Origin: Amycolatopsis sp. A133
Lineage (GTDB): Bacteria; Actinomycetota; Actinomycetes; Mycobacteriales; Pseudonocardiaceae
Direction: 5' to 3'
DNA length: 64,000 nt
Assembly: GCF_031082405.1 (NCBI RefSeq)
Contig: NZ_JAVHJU010000004.1
Location: 310,001-374,000 of the forward strand
The position numbers were made by a program, and so were the translations under genes. Shown here piece by piece: positions 57,564 through 64,000 of the stretch (position 1 is the stretch's first letter; the number at the start of each line of letters is the position of its first letter). The notes under the pieces were generated by a model. It did not search any database. It was not told where the DNA came from and saw nothing but the letters and a program-made list of their open reading frames with translations.

Positions 57564-58763
57564 ATGTCCGGTTTCCTGCGTTCCCTGGTCCAGTTCGGCG
57601 GCTACCGCAGCGTGCCCTACGCCCTGCTCGGGATGGCGCTGGCGCTGCCCGCGATGCCGTTCGCCCTCGTCGCCGCGTTGTACCCCGGTACGCCCCGGCT
57701 GCTGTTCGCCCTCGCGCTGCTCGTGGTCGCCACGGTGCTGGCGATGGCCGGGCTGAGCGGACCCATGCGGCGCTTCGGCGTCGCCGTCGCCAACGCGGTG
57801 CTCGGCACCGACCTGCCGTCGCCCGGCCGGGCGCGGCCCGCCTGGCCGGACCGGCTGCGCTCGGCCGCCTGGCTGGTGCTGCACGCGGGGCTGAGCGGGC
57901 TGTTGCTCACGATCGGCGGCATCCTGGCGCTCGGCATGCTGACCCCGGTGCTGTGGCTGACCGGCGACGGGGCGCGCTTCTCGTTCTTCGGCACGACCGC
58001 CGTCGCCGGCGCGTGGACCGTGCCGGTCGCGCTCGCCATGCTGGCGCTCGCGCTGCTGCTCGCCGCAGCGGCGACCCCGGTGTTCCGGGCCGGCGCCACG
58101 GCGCTGCTGGGCCCGTCCGCGGCCGAGCGCGCGGCGCTGGCCGAACGCCGCTCGGCTGTCCTCGCCCAGCGCAACCGGCTCGCCCGCGAGCTGCACGACT
58201 CCATCGGGCACACGCTCACGACGTCGACCATCCAGGCGGCGGCCGCGGCCGCCCTGGTCGAGGCCGACCCCGCCCAGGTCCGGCGCACACTCGGCACGAT
58301 CGAAGAAGCGTCTCGAAGCGCCCTCGAGGACCTCGACCACGTCTTGGGCCTGCTTCGCGAGGAACCGGCCGCAAAAGCACCGACGCGCACGCTCGCCGAA
58401 GTGGACGTCCTCGCCGTGCGCGCCCGCGAAGCCGGGCTCGACGTCCGCCTGACCGTCACCGGGCCGGTGGCCGCGCTGCCCGCCACGGTGTCACGCGAGG
58501 GCTACCGGATCGTCCAGGAGGGCCTGACCAACGCGTTGCGCCACGCCGGTCCCGGCGCGGTCGACGTCCGCGTCGAGGCCGGGCCGGACCGCCTCGGCAT
58601 CGCGGTCGTCAACGCGCTGGCCGCCGACGGGCCCCGGACCGGGCGGCGCGGGCTGGCCGGGCTCGCCGAGCGCGTCGAAGCCCTGCGCGGCGAGCTCGAC
58701 GCCGGTCCGGACGGCCGGCAGTGGCGGCTGAGCGCGACCATCCCGCTGCGGGCGGGCGCGTGA
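57564..58763 (+). CDS. sensor histidine kinase, NarL-type
   Basis: 399 aa. About five hydrophobic segments to residue 172, HisKA_3 box RLARELHDSIGHTLTTSTIQ with His211, N-box EGLTNALRHAGPGAVDV and G-box TGRRGLAGLAERVEALRG. GTGA overlap with the following response regulator gives a two-component pair. Signal unknown. Divergent from rpe. Confidence 0.92.
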   Translation: MSGFLRSLVQFGGYRSVPYALLGMALALPAMPFALVAALYPGTPRLLFALALLVVATVLAMAGLSGPMRRFGVAVANAVLGTDLPSPGRARPAWPDRLRSAAWLVLHAGLSGLLLTIGGILALGMLTPVLWLTGDGARFSFFGTTAVAGAWTVPVALAMLALALLLAAAATPVFRAGATALLGPSAAERAALAERRSAVLAQRNRLARELHDSIGHTLTTSTIQAAAAAALVEADPAQVRRTLGTIEEASRSALEDLDHVLGLLREEPAAKAPTRTLAEVDVLAVRAREAGLDVRLTVTGPVAALPATVSREGYRIVQEGLTNALRHAGPGAVDVRVEAGPDRLGIAVVNALAADGPRTGRRGLAGLAERVEALRGELDAGPDGRQWRLSATIPLRAGA

Positions 58764-59419
58764 CGCCGTCGGTGCTGCTCGCCGACGACGAGCCGCTGGT
58801 CCGCACCGGCCTGCGGGCGCTGCTGGAACAGCAGGGCCTGCCGGTGGTCGGCGAGGCGGCCGACGGCGGCGAGGTCCTGGAAGCGGTGCGGCGGACCCGG
58901 CCGGACGTCGTGCTGATGGACGTCCGGATGCCCGGCACGGACGGCATCGAGGCCACCCGGCAGGTGCTCGCGGCGCTCGCGGAACCGCCGAAGATCCTGG
59001 TCGTCACCACGTTCGACAACGACGACTACGTGCACGAGGCACTGCTGGCCGGGGCGAGCGGATTCCTGCTGAAGCGGGCGCGCAAGGAGGAGATCGCGCA
59101 CGCCGTGCGGACGGTCGCCACCGGCGAATCGCTGCTGTTCCCGGAGGCGATCCGGCGGCTGGTGCGCGGCCGTCCGCCGGGCGGCGAGCACGCGCGGGCG
59201 GCGAAGACGCTCACCCGCCGCGAAGCCGAGGTGCTGCGGCTCATCGCCACCGGCCTGTCCAACCAGGACATCGCGGCGGCGCTGGTGATCAGCCTGGAGA
59301 CGGTGAAGACCCACGTGGGCAACATCTTCGCGAAGCTCGGCGCCGGCAACCGCAGCCAGGCCGTGGTGATCGCCTACGAGGCCGGGGTCGTCGAACCGGG
59401 GCACCTGGCCGGTCCCTGA
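58760..59419 (+). CDS. response regulator, LuxR/NarL family
   Basis: 219 aa. Receiver with phospho-acceptor Asp54 (VVLMDVRMPGTDG), Thr in VVTTFDN, and Lys in FLLKRARKEE. Helix-turn-helix: TRREAEVLRLIATGLSNQDIAAALVISLETVKTHVGNIFAKLGAGNRSQAVV. Starts GTG within the GTGA overlap with the kinase gene. Targets unknown; the alkaline phosphatase gene 171 bases downstream could be one, but no site is proven. Confidence 0.93.
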   Translation: MTPSVLLADDEPLVRTGLRALLEQQGLPVVGEAADGGEVLEAVRRTRPDVVLMDVRMPGTDGIEATRQVLAALAEPPKILVVTTFDNDDYVHEALLAGASGFLLKRARKEEIAHAVRTVATGESLLFPEAIRRLVRGRPPGGEHARAAKTLTRREAEVLRLIATGLSNQDIAAALVISLETVKTHVGNIFAKLGAGNRSQAVVIAYEAGVVEPGHLAGP

Positions 59420-59590
59420 CCGACGTGCTCCGGCCGACGTGCTCCCCGTCACCGCGCGGAAGCCAGGAGTTCGATCAGCCGCCACCCGGTGCTCACCCGG
59501 CGGCCGTCCGCGGCACACATGCACGGGGACTAATGGGCCGTGCCCGAAATCCGGGCGGAAATCCCCCGAAGTCCCCACCCGAGGAGAACC

Positions 59591-60982
59591 ATGGCTTCGC
59601 TGTTCGCCGTCCGCCGCCGGTGGCTGGTCGCGGGCGCCCTCGGCGCCGCGCTGGTCGCCGCCGCCCCGGTCGCCCTCGCCACGAGCGGCTCCGGCAACGC
59701 CGACGCCCGGTCGGCCGGTACGGGCGACCGCACCGCCGACGTCCGCGCCGCGGTCCAAGGCGGGCACGCCCGCAACGTGATCCTGTTCATCGGCGACGGC
59801 ATGGGCCAGTCCGAGATCACCGCCGCGCGCAACTACGAGCGCGGCGCCGCCGGACGGCTCGCGATGGACGAGCTGCCGCTGACCGGCGACTACACCACCT
59901 ACGCCGTGGAGAAGAACAACCCGGCCAAGCCCGAATACGTGACGGACTCCGCCGCGTCGGGCACCGGCTGGGCCACCGGCACCAAGACCTACAACGGCGC
60001 CATTTCCGTCGACGCCTACGGCAACGCGGTGCCGACGATCCTGGAGCTGGCCAAGCGCAACGGCCTGCGCACCGGGGACGTCACCACCGCCGAGGTCCAG
60101 GACGCCACCCCGGCCGTCCTCGGTGCCCACGTCGTCAGCCGCGACTGCAAGGGCCCGGACGAGACCACCGCGAAGTGCGCGGTCAACGCCAAGGAGAACG
60201 GCGGCGCCGGCTCGATCGCCGAGCAGCTCGTGCAGACCCGCCCCGACGTCCTGCTGGGCGGCGGCGCAAAGTACTTCAACCAGAAGGTCAAGGCCGGGAA
60301 GTTCGCCGGCCGGACCGTGCTGGACCAGGCCAAGGCCACGGGCTACACCGTCGTCGGCACCGCGGCGGACCTGGCCGCGGCGAAGAAGGGCAAGCCGGTC
60401 CTCGGCCTGTTCGCCGACGGCAACATGCCGGTGAACTGGACCGGCCCGGCCGCCGTGCACGGCGGCACCGCGCCGGCCCGCTGCACGCCGAACGCGAACC
60501 TGCCGAAGACCCAGCCGAAGCTGGCCGACCAGACCCGCAAGGCGCTGGAGCTGCTGGACGACCGCCGCAGTGACAAGGGCTTCTTCCTGCAGGTCGAGGG
60601 CGCGAGCATCGACAAGCAGGACCACGCGGCCGACCCGTGCGGCCAGATCGGCGAGACGGTCGACTTCGACGCGGCGATCGCGGCGGGCACGGCGTTCGCC
60701 CGCAGCCACCCCGACACGCTGGTGCTGGTGACCGCCGACCACGGCCACAGCAGCCAGATCGTCGAGCCCACCGCCACGCCGGGCCTGACCGCGACGCTCG
60801 TCACCAACGAGGGCGCGAACATGACGCTGGCCTACGGCACCGCGGAAGCGGGCGGCTCGCAGTCGCACACGGGCACGCAGGTGCGCATCGCGGGGCTTGG
60901 CCCGCAGGCGGCCAACATCGTCGGCCTGACCAACCAGACCGACGTGTTCGGCACCCTGAAGCGGGCCCTGCGCCTGCGCTGA
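59591..60982 (+). CDS. secreted alkaline phosphatase (PhoA family)
   Basis: 463 aa. Signal peptide with RRR before ALGAALVAAAPVALA (possible Tat). Metal/active site: NVILFIGDGMGQSE, the phospho-acceptor Ser in VTDSAASGTGWATG, LQVEGASIDKQDHA and LVTADHGHSS. It frees phosphate from organic esters outside the cell. The ATG at 59591 follows GAGGAGAACC; the longer frame is not needed. An inverted repeat follows the stop at 60988-61022. Confidence 0.93.
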   Translation: MASLFAVRRRWLVAGALGAALVAAAPVALATSGSGNADARSAGTGDRTADVRAAVQGGHARNVILFIGDGMGQSEITAARNYERGAAGRLAMDELPLTGDYTTYAVEKNNPAKPEYVTDSAASGTGWATGTKTYNGAISVDAYGNAVPTILELAKRNGLRTGDVTTAEVQDATPAVLGAHVVSRDCKGPDETTAKCAVNAKENGGAGSIAEQLVQTRPDVLLGGGAKYFNQKVKAGKFAGRTVLDQAKATGYTVVGTAADLAAAKKGKPVLGLFADGNMPVNWTGPAAVHGGTAPARCTPNANLPKTQPKLADQTRKALELLDDRRSDKGFFLQVEGASIDKQDHAADPCGQIGETVDFDAAIAAGTAFARSHPDTLVLVTADHGHSSQIVEPTATPGLTATLVTNEGANMTLAYGTAEAGGSQSHTGTQVRIAGLGPQAANIVGLTNQTDVFGTLKRALRLR

Positions 60983-60987
60983 ATGGT

Positions 60988-61022
60988 GGGGTAGACCCCA
61001 GCAAGACCGGGTGGTCTGCCCC
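60988..61022 (+). terminator. hairpin after the alkaline phosphatase gene
   Basis: GGGGTAGACC and GGTCTGCCCC pair over 10 bp with one G-U pair. Five bases after the stop. Confidence 0.7.
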
Positions 61023-61083
61023 ATACCCCCTGGCGTTTCGGCTCCCTAACCTGGGATCACCGAGACACCAGGGGGTTCTCTTC

Positions 61084-62190
61084 ATGCGAAAGTCCTTACC
61101 GGGCAGACGGATCGTCGCCGTCGGCACGCTCGTCGCCCTGCTCGCCGCCACCACCGCCGCACCGGCGCTCGCCGCCACGGCGGATCCGGTGCAGCGCGGC
61201 CTCGACGTCCTGACGGCGCAGGACGGCGTCCCGGGCGCCGAAGCCGTGCTCCAGGACGGCCACCGGACGCGGGTCGTCCGCAGCGGCACGGCCGACCTCG
61301 CCACCGGGAAACCGTTCCCGCGCAACGGTTCCTACCGTGCGGGCAGCGTCACCAAGACGTTCGTCGCCACGGTGGTCCTGCAGCTCGTGGCCGAGGGCCG
61401 GGTGCGGCTCGACGCGCCGGTCGAGCGGTACCTGCCGGGCCTCCTGCCCGACCGGCGGATCACGGTCCGGCAGCTGCTCCAGCACACGAGCGGGCTCTAC
61501 AACTACACGGACGAGTTCGACCGGACCGACCCGGAAGCCTTGCGGCACCGCGGAGCCGAGCCGGCCGAGCTCGTGGCGATGGCGCTGAAGCACCCGGCGC
61601 TGTTCCCGCCGGGCACGAGCTGGTCGTACTCCAACACGAACTACATCGTGGCGGGGATGATCGCCGAGAAGGTGACCGGCCACGCGCTGACCGACGAAAT
61701 CGCCCGCCGGATCACCCGGCCACTGGGCCTGCACGACACGTACCTGCCCCGCCGCGGCGACGAGCGGTTGCCCGCACCGCACGCGATCGGCTACGTACCG
61801 GGCAACGGGAAGCTGGTGGACTTCAGCGACTTCGACGCAACGATCGCCTGGGCGGCGGGCGGCCTGGTATCGACCCCGGCCGACCTGAACCGTTTCTACG
61901 GCGCACTGCTGAACGGGCGGCTGCTGCGCCCGGCCGAGCTGGCGGAGATGCAGCGAACGGTCCCCGCCGACCTGGGCGTCCCGGGCGCCGGCTACGGGCT
62001 CGGCCTGGGCCGGCTCCCGGTGTCGTGCGGGCAGTTCTGGGGTCATCAGGGCGGAATCATCGGTTTCACGAACCTGGCAGGAGTGGGCCCGCACGACCGC
62101 CGGGCGGCGGTGGTGCTGAACCAGAACCCCCCGCCGGCGGGGGTGAATCGGCACCTTTACGACGTCACCGAGGCGGCGGTGTGCTCGTAG
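61084..62190 (+). CDS. secreted serine hydrolase (beta-lactamase class C / D,D-peptidase family)
   Basis: 368 aa. Signal peptide to about residue 35 (ends PALAAT). Active motifs SVTK (Ser88-Lys91), YSN in SWSYSNTNY, and HQGG in place of KTG. Family includes D-alanyl-D-alanine carboxypeptidases and esterases; which one cannot be told. ATG at 61084 with GGGGG about 10 bases upstream. Preceded by the phosphatase hairpin, so it probably has its own promoter. Confidence 0.9.
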   Translation: MRKSLPGRRIVAVGTLVALLAATTAAPALAATADPVQRGLDVLTAQDGVPGAEAVLQDGHRTRVVRSGTADLATGKPFPRNGSYRAGSVTKTFVATVVLQLVAEGRVRLDAPVERYLPGLLPDRRITVRQLLQHTSGLYNYTDEFDRTDPEALRHRGAEPAELVAMALKHPALFPPGTSWSYSNTNYIVAGMIAEKVTGHALTDEIARRITRPLGLHDTYLPRRGDERLPAPHAIGYVPGNGKLVDFSDFDATIAWAAGGLVSTPADLNRFYGALLNGRLLRPAELAEMQRTVPADLGVPGAGYGLGLGRLPVSCGQFWGHQGGIIGFTNLAGVGPHDRRAAVVLNQNPPPAGVNRHLYDVTEAAVCS

Positions 62191-62272
62191 GCGGTGGGCT
62201 TTGGCCGGGGGTCCGAATGCCGGTGGCCGGAACTGTCGGTGGTCGCCGGTAGCGTGGAAAACGGGGGGCGCC

Positions 62273-62319
62273 CCCGCGGCGGGTGCCCTCTCGGCCCCCG
62301 CGGCCGGTGCCCACTCGGC
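62273..62319. repeat. two 23-bp GC-rich direct repeats between convergent genes
   Basis: Units starting CCCGCGG and ending CTCGGC at 62273-62295 and 62297-62319 differ at three positions. They lie in the 179-base gap between the convergent serine hydrolase and flavoprotein genes. Confidence 0.6.
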
Positions 62320-62369
62320 ACCCCGCGGACAGCGCCGCCTCCCACCCCAGCCCTCCCCCAGCGGCGGAC

Positions 62370-62867
62370 TTACGGCAGCAGGTCCAGCACCTCGGTCCAC
62401 GGCCGCCGCACGTCGAGCCGGTGCAGCGTCACCCCGGCACCCGCCAGGGTGTCGAGGTGGCGCTGCCACGCCGGGTGGTGCGCCCGGGTGTCCTGGATCT
62501 GGTAGGCCACCACGATCGTGATGCCCGGCGCGCCCAGCACGTCGCCGAGCACCGTCAGGGCCTGGTTGTCCGCTATCCCCAGCGCGAGCTTCGCCACCGA
62601 GTTCGCCGACGCCGGGGCGAACAGGAACACCGCCGGGTCCGGGTGCGGCCGCGGCTCGCCCGGCAAGCGGCTCACGCTCCGGACCGGCAGGTCCGTGCCC
62701 GAAGCGACCTCGGCCAGCGCACCGGTCGCGTCGAGCCAGCGGTGAGCGGCCGGCGTCAGCGTGATCGCCGTCCGCCAGCCGCGGTCGGCCGCGGGGCGGG
62801 CCAGCTCGGCGGCGAACCGGGTGTCCAGCCCGCCGCACGAGCTGGCGACCAGCCCGAGGTCCCTCAC
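62370..62867 (-). CDS. flavoprotein of the phosphopantothenoylcysteine decarboxylase-like family
   Basis: 165 aa. VRDLGLVASSCGGLDT at the start, a DPAVFLFAPASANSVAKLALGIADNQALTVLGD stretch where FMN-binding HFCD proteins carry the PASANT-type motif, and a Rossmann-like alternation. GTG start overlaps the rsmB stop (GTGA). The N-terminal usual His is not seen, so catalysis is uncertain. May bind FMN or process a peptide-like substrate. Confidence 0.75.
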   Translation of the reverse strand: MRDLGLVASSCGGLDTRFAAELARPAADRGWRTAITLTPAAHRWLDATGALAEVASGTDLPVRSVSRLPGEPRPHPDPAVFLFAPASANSVAKLALGIADNQALTVLGDVLGAPGITIVVAYQIQDTRAHHPAWQRHLDTLAGAGVTLHRLDVRRPWTEVLDLLP

Positions 62868-64000
62868 GGTTTGCGCAGCACGGCGCAGAACATCGCGTCC
62901 GTGCCGTGGCGGTGCGGCCACAGCTGGACGTACGGCCCGTCCCCGAGCTCCGGGACGCCGGGGAAGAACTCGCGCGAGTCCAGCACTTCGGCCTTCAGCC
63001 GCCGCGCCGTCTCCGCGAACACGCCTTCGGTCTCGGCCAGGTGCGGCGAGCAGACGACGTAGGTGAGCGCGCCACCCGGCCGCAGCAGGGCGTAGGCCGC
63101 GGTGATCAGCTCGCCCTGCAGCTTCGTCAGGTCCGCGACGTCGGACGGCTGACGGCGCCAGCGCGCCTCCGGCCGCCGCCGCAGCGCGCCGAGCCCGCTG
63201 CACGGCGCGTCGACGAGGATCCGGTCGTAGCCCGGCTCCAGCCCGCTTTCACGGCCGTCGCCGACGTGCACCTTCACCGGCAGCCCGATCGTCGCCTTCT
63301 CGACGAGCTTCGCCCGGTGCGGCGCCTTCTCCACGGCGTCGACAGCCGCCCCGCTCATCGCCGCCAGCGCGCCGAGCAGCGCGGCCTTGCCGCCGGGACC
63401 GGCGCACAGGTCGAGCCAGCGCTCGTCGGAGCCTTCCAGCGGCACCTTCGTCGCGGCGATGGCGCAGAGCTGGCTGCCCTCGTCCTGGACCGCGGCCAGC
63501 CGCTCGCGGACCGGCTCGACGTCGGCCGGGTCGCCGGCGCCGGCGGGCAGGTGGACGCCGTAGGGCGAGTACGGCGCCGGGTCGCCGCCGGTGATCGCGG
63601 CGAGCTCGTCGGCGCTGATCTCGCCGGGGCGGGCGACGAGGTGCACCTCGGGGCGCGCGTCGTCGGCTTCCAGGGCGGCCTTGAGGCCGGCGCCCTTGTC
63701 ACCCAGCGCTTCGGCGAAGGACCGCGCGATCCAGCGCGGGTGTGCCGTGCGCAGCGCGTAGGCGCCGATCGGGTCGGCCGCCTCGTCCGGCGCCAGCTCG
63801 TCGAGCCATGTCGCTTCGTCCTTTTCGGACACCTTGCGCAGGATGGCGTTCGCGAAACCCGTGGCCCACGAACCGGCTTCCGCACGCACGAGGTCCACAG
63901 TGGACGTCACGGCAGCGTGCTCGGGGATGCGCGTGCGCAGCAGCTGGTAGACGCCGAGGCGCAGCGCGTCGAGCACCGCCGGGTCGGTCTGCTTGAGAGG
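62864..64000 (-). CDS. rsmB: 16S rRNA (cytosine-967-C5)-methyltransferase RsmB, 5'-partial
   Basis: The open frame runs off the window; 378 residues visible, and the first in-frame start seen (63976) is internal. N-terminal NusB-like part is partly missing. Methyltransferase part: LDLCAGPGGKAALLGAL (SAM-binding), VLVDAPCSGLG-type motif ILVDAPCSGLGALRRRPEARWR with the first Cys, and YVVCSPHLAETEGV with the catalytic Cys as SPH (TCSPH-like). In mycobacteria the gene lies next to rpe; here seven features separate them. Confidence 0.92.
   Translation of the reverse strand, partial: PLKQTDPAVLDALRLGVYQLLRTRIPEHAAVTSTVDLVRAEAGSWATGFANAILRKVSEKDEATWLDELAPDEAADPIGAYALRTAHPRWIARSFAEALGDKGAGLKAALEADDARPEVHLVARPGEISADELAAITGGDPAPYSPYGVHLPAGAGDPADVEPVRERLAAVQDEGSQLCAIAATKVPLEGSDERWLDLCAGPGGKAALLGALAAMSGAAVDAVEKAPHRAKLVEKATIGLPVKVHVGDGRESGLEPGYDRILVDAPCSGLGALRRRPEARWRRQPSDVADLTKLQGELITAAYALLRPGGALTYVVCSPHLAETEGVFAETARRLKAEVLDSREFFPGVPELGDGPYVQLWPHRHGTDAMFCAVLRKP

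Noticed and set aside
59420..59590. PHO box before alkaline phosphatase
   Set aside because: A CACCCGG-type stretch is present but no pair of 11-bp GTTCACC-like repeats with the expected spacing.

Overview
The window is 64 kb of very GC-rich actinobacterial chromosome, most likely Amycolatopsis or a close relative in the Pseudonocardiales. This is inferred from codon use, from many GTG starts, from ATGA/GTGA stop-start overlaps, and from actinobacterial markers (RbpA, WhiA, OpcA, GpgS, an F420-type PPOX protein). Gene order follows a core block that I recall from Mycobacterium tuberculosis (roughly Rv1407 to Rv1458c): rsmB - rpe - ribE - ribBA - ribH - PH-domain protein - uvrC - rapZ - yvcK - whiA - gap - pgk - tpiA - secG - pgl/opcA/zwf/pgi/tal/tkt - ctaB - quinone reductase - ctaA - ABC transporter. 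That comparison is from memory; no search was run.

Layout. 1-2.6 kb: end of an ABC exporter and heme A synthase. 2.7-5.6 kb: accessory insert with a desaturase and an unrecognised cassette (20-residue Gly-rich ORF, 404-aa orphan protein, 58-aa membrane peptide) bearing two near-identical GTACTAGTAC palindromes. 5.6-12.4 kb: ATP-grasp pair, quinone reductase, FKBP lipoprotein, HelD-type RNA polymerase motor, ctaB. 12.7-20.9 kb: tkt-tal-pgi-zwf-opcA-pgl, the pentose phosphate operon, with overlapping stop and start codons from pgi to pgl. 21-24.2 kb: TetR/FAD monooxygenase pair and an orphan sensor kinase. 24.5-28.3 kb: rbpA, secG and gap-pgk-tpiA on the minus strand.

28.8-47 kb lies between gap and whiA and is an accessory zone: AlkZ-like protein, LysE exporter, ArsR/NTF2 pair, LLM oxidoreductase, a three-gene SMC operon (putative kleisin, putative KITE subunit, 1482-aa SMC ATPase), F420/PPOX protein, a HemF-like coproporphyrinogen oxidase, a secreted CBM-FN3-sugar dehydrogenase-PEBP fusion, TetR/sterol-desaturase pair, gpgS. 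47-51.9 kb: whiA-yvcK-rapZ-uvrC. 52-53.6 kb: trypsin-like protease and exonuclease III. 53.8-57.5 kb: riboflavin cluster and rpe. 57.6-62.2 kb: two-component system, alkaline phosphatase, serine hydrolase. 62.4-64 kb: flavoprotein and the 5'-truncated rsmB.

The best candidate for an undescribed system is the SMC operon at 32361-39093. It has the three-subunit layout of MukBEF/MksBEF/JetABC but no JetD/MksG nuclease gene beside it, and the SMC has DN where the Walker B/catalytic DE is expected. The peptide/palindrome cassette at 3.8-5.6 kb is second. Most junctions between convergent genes either overlap or hold a hairpin or a short palindromic repeat array, with a different repeat family at each.
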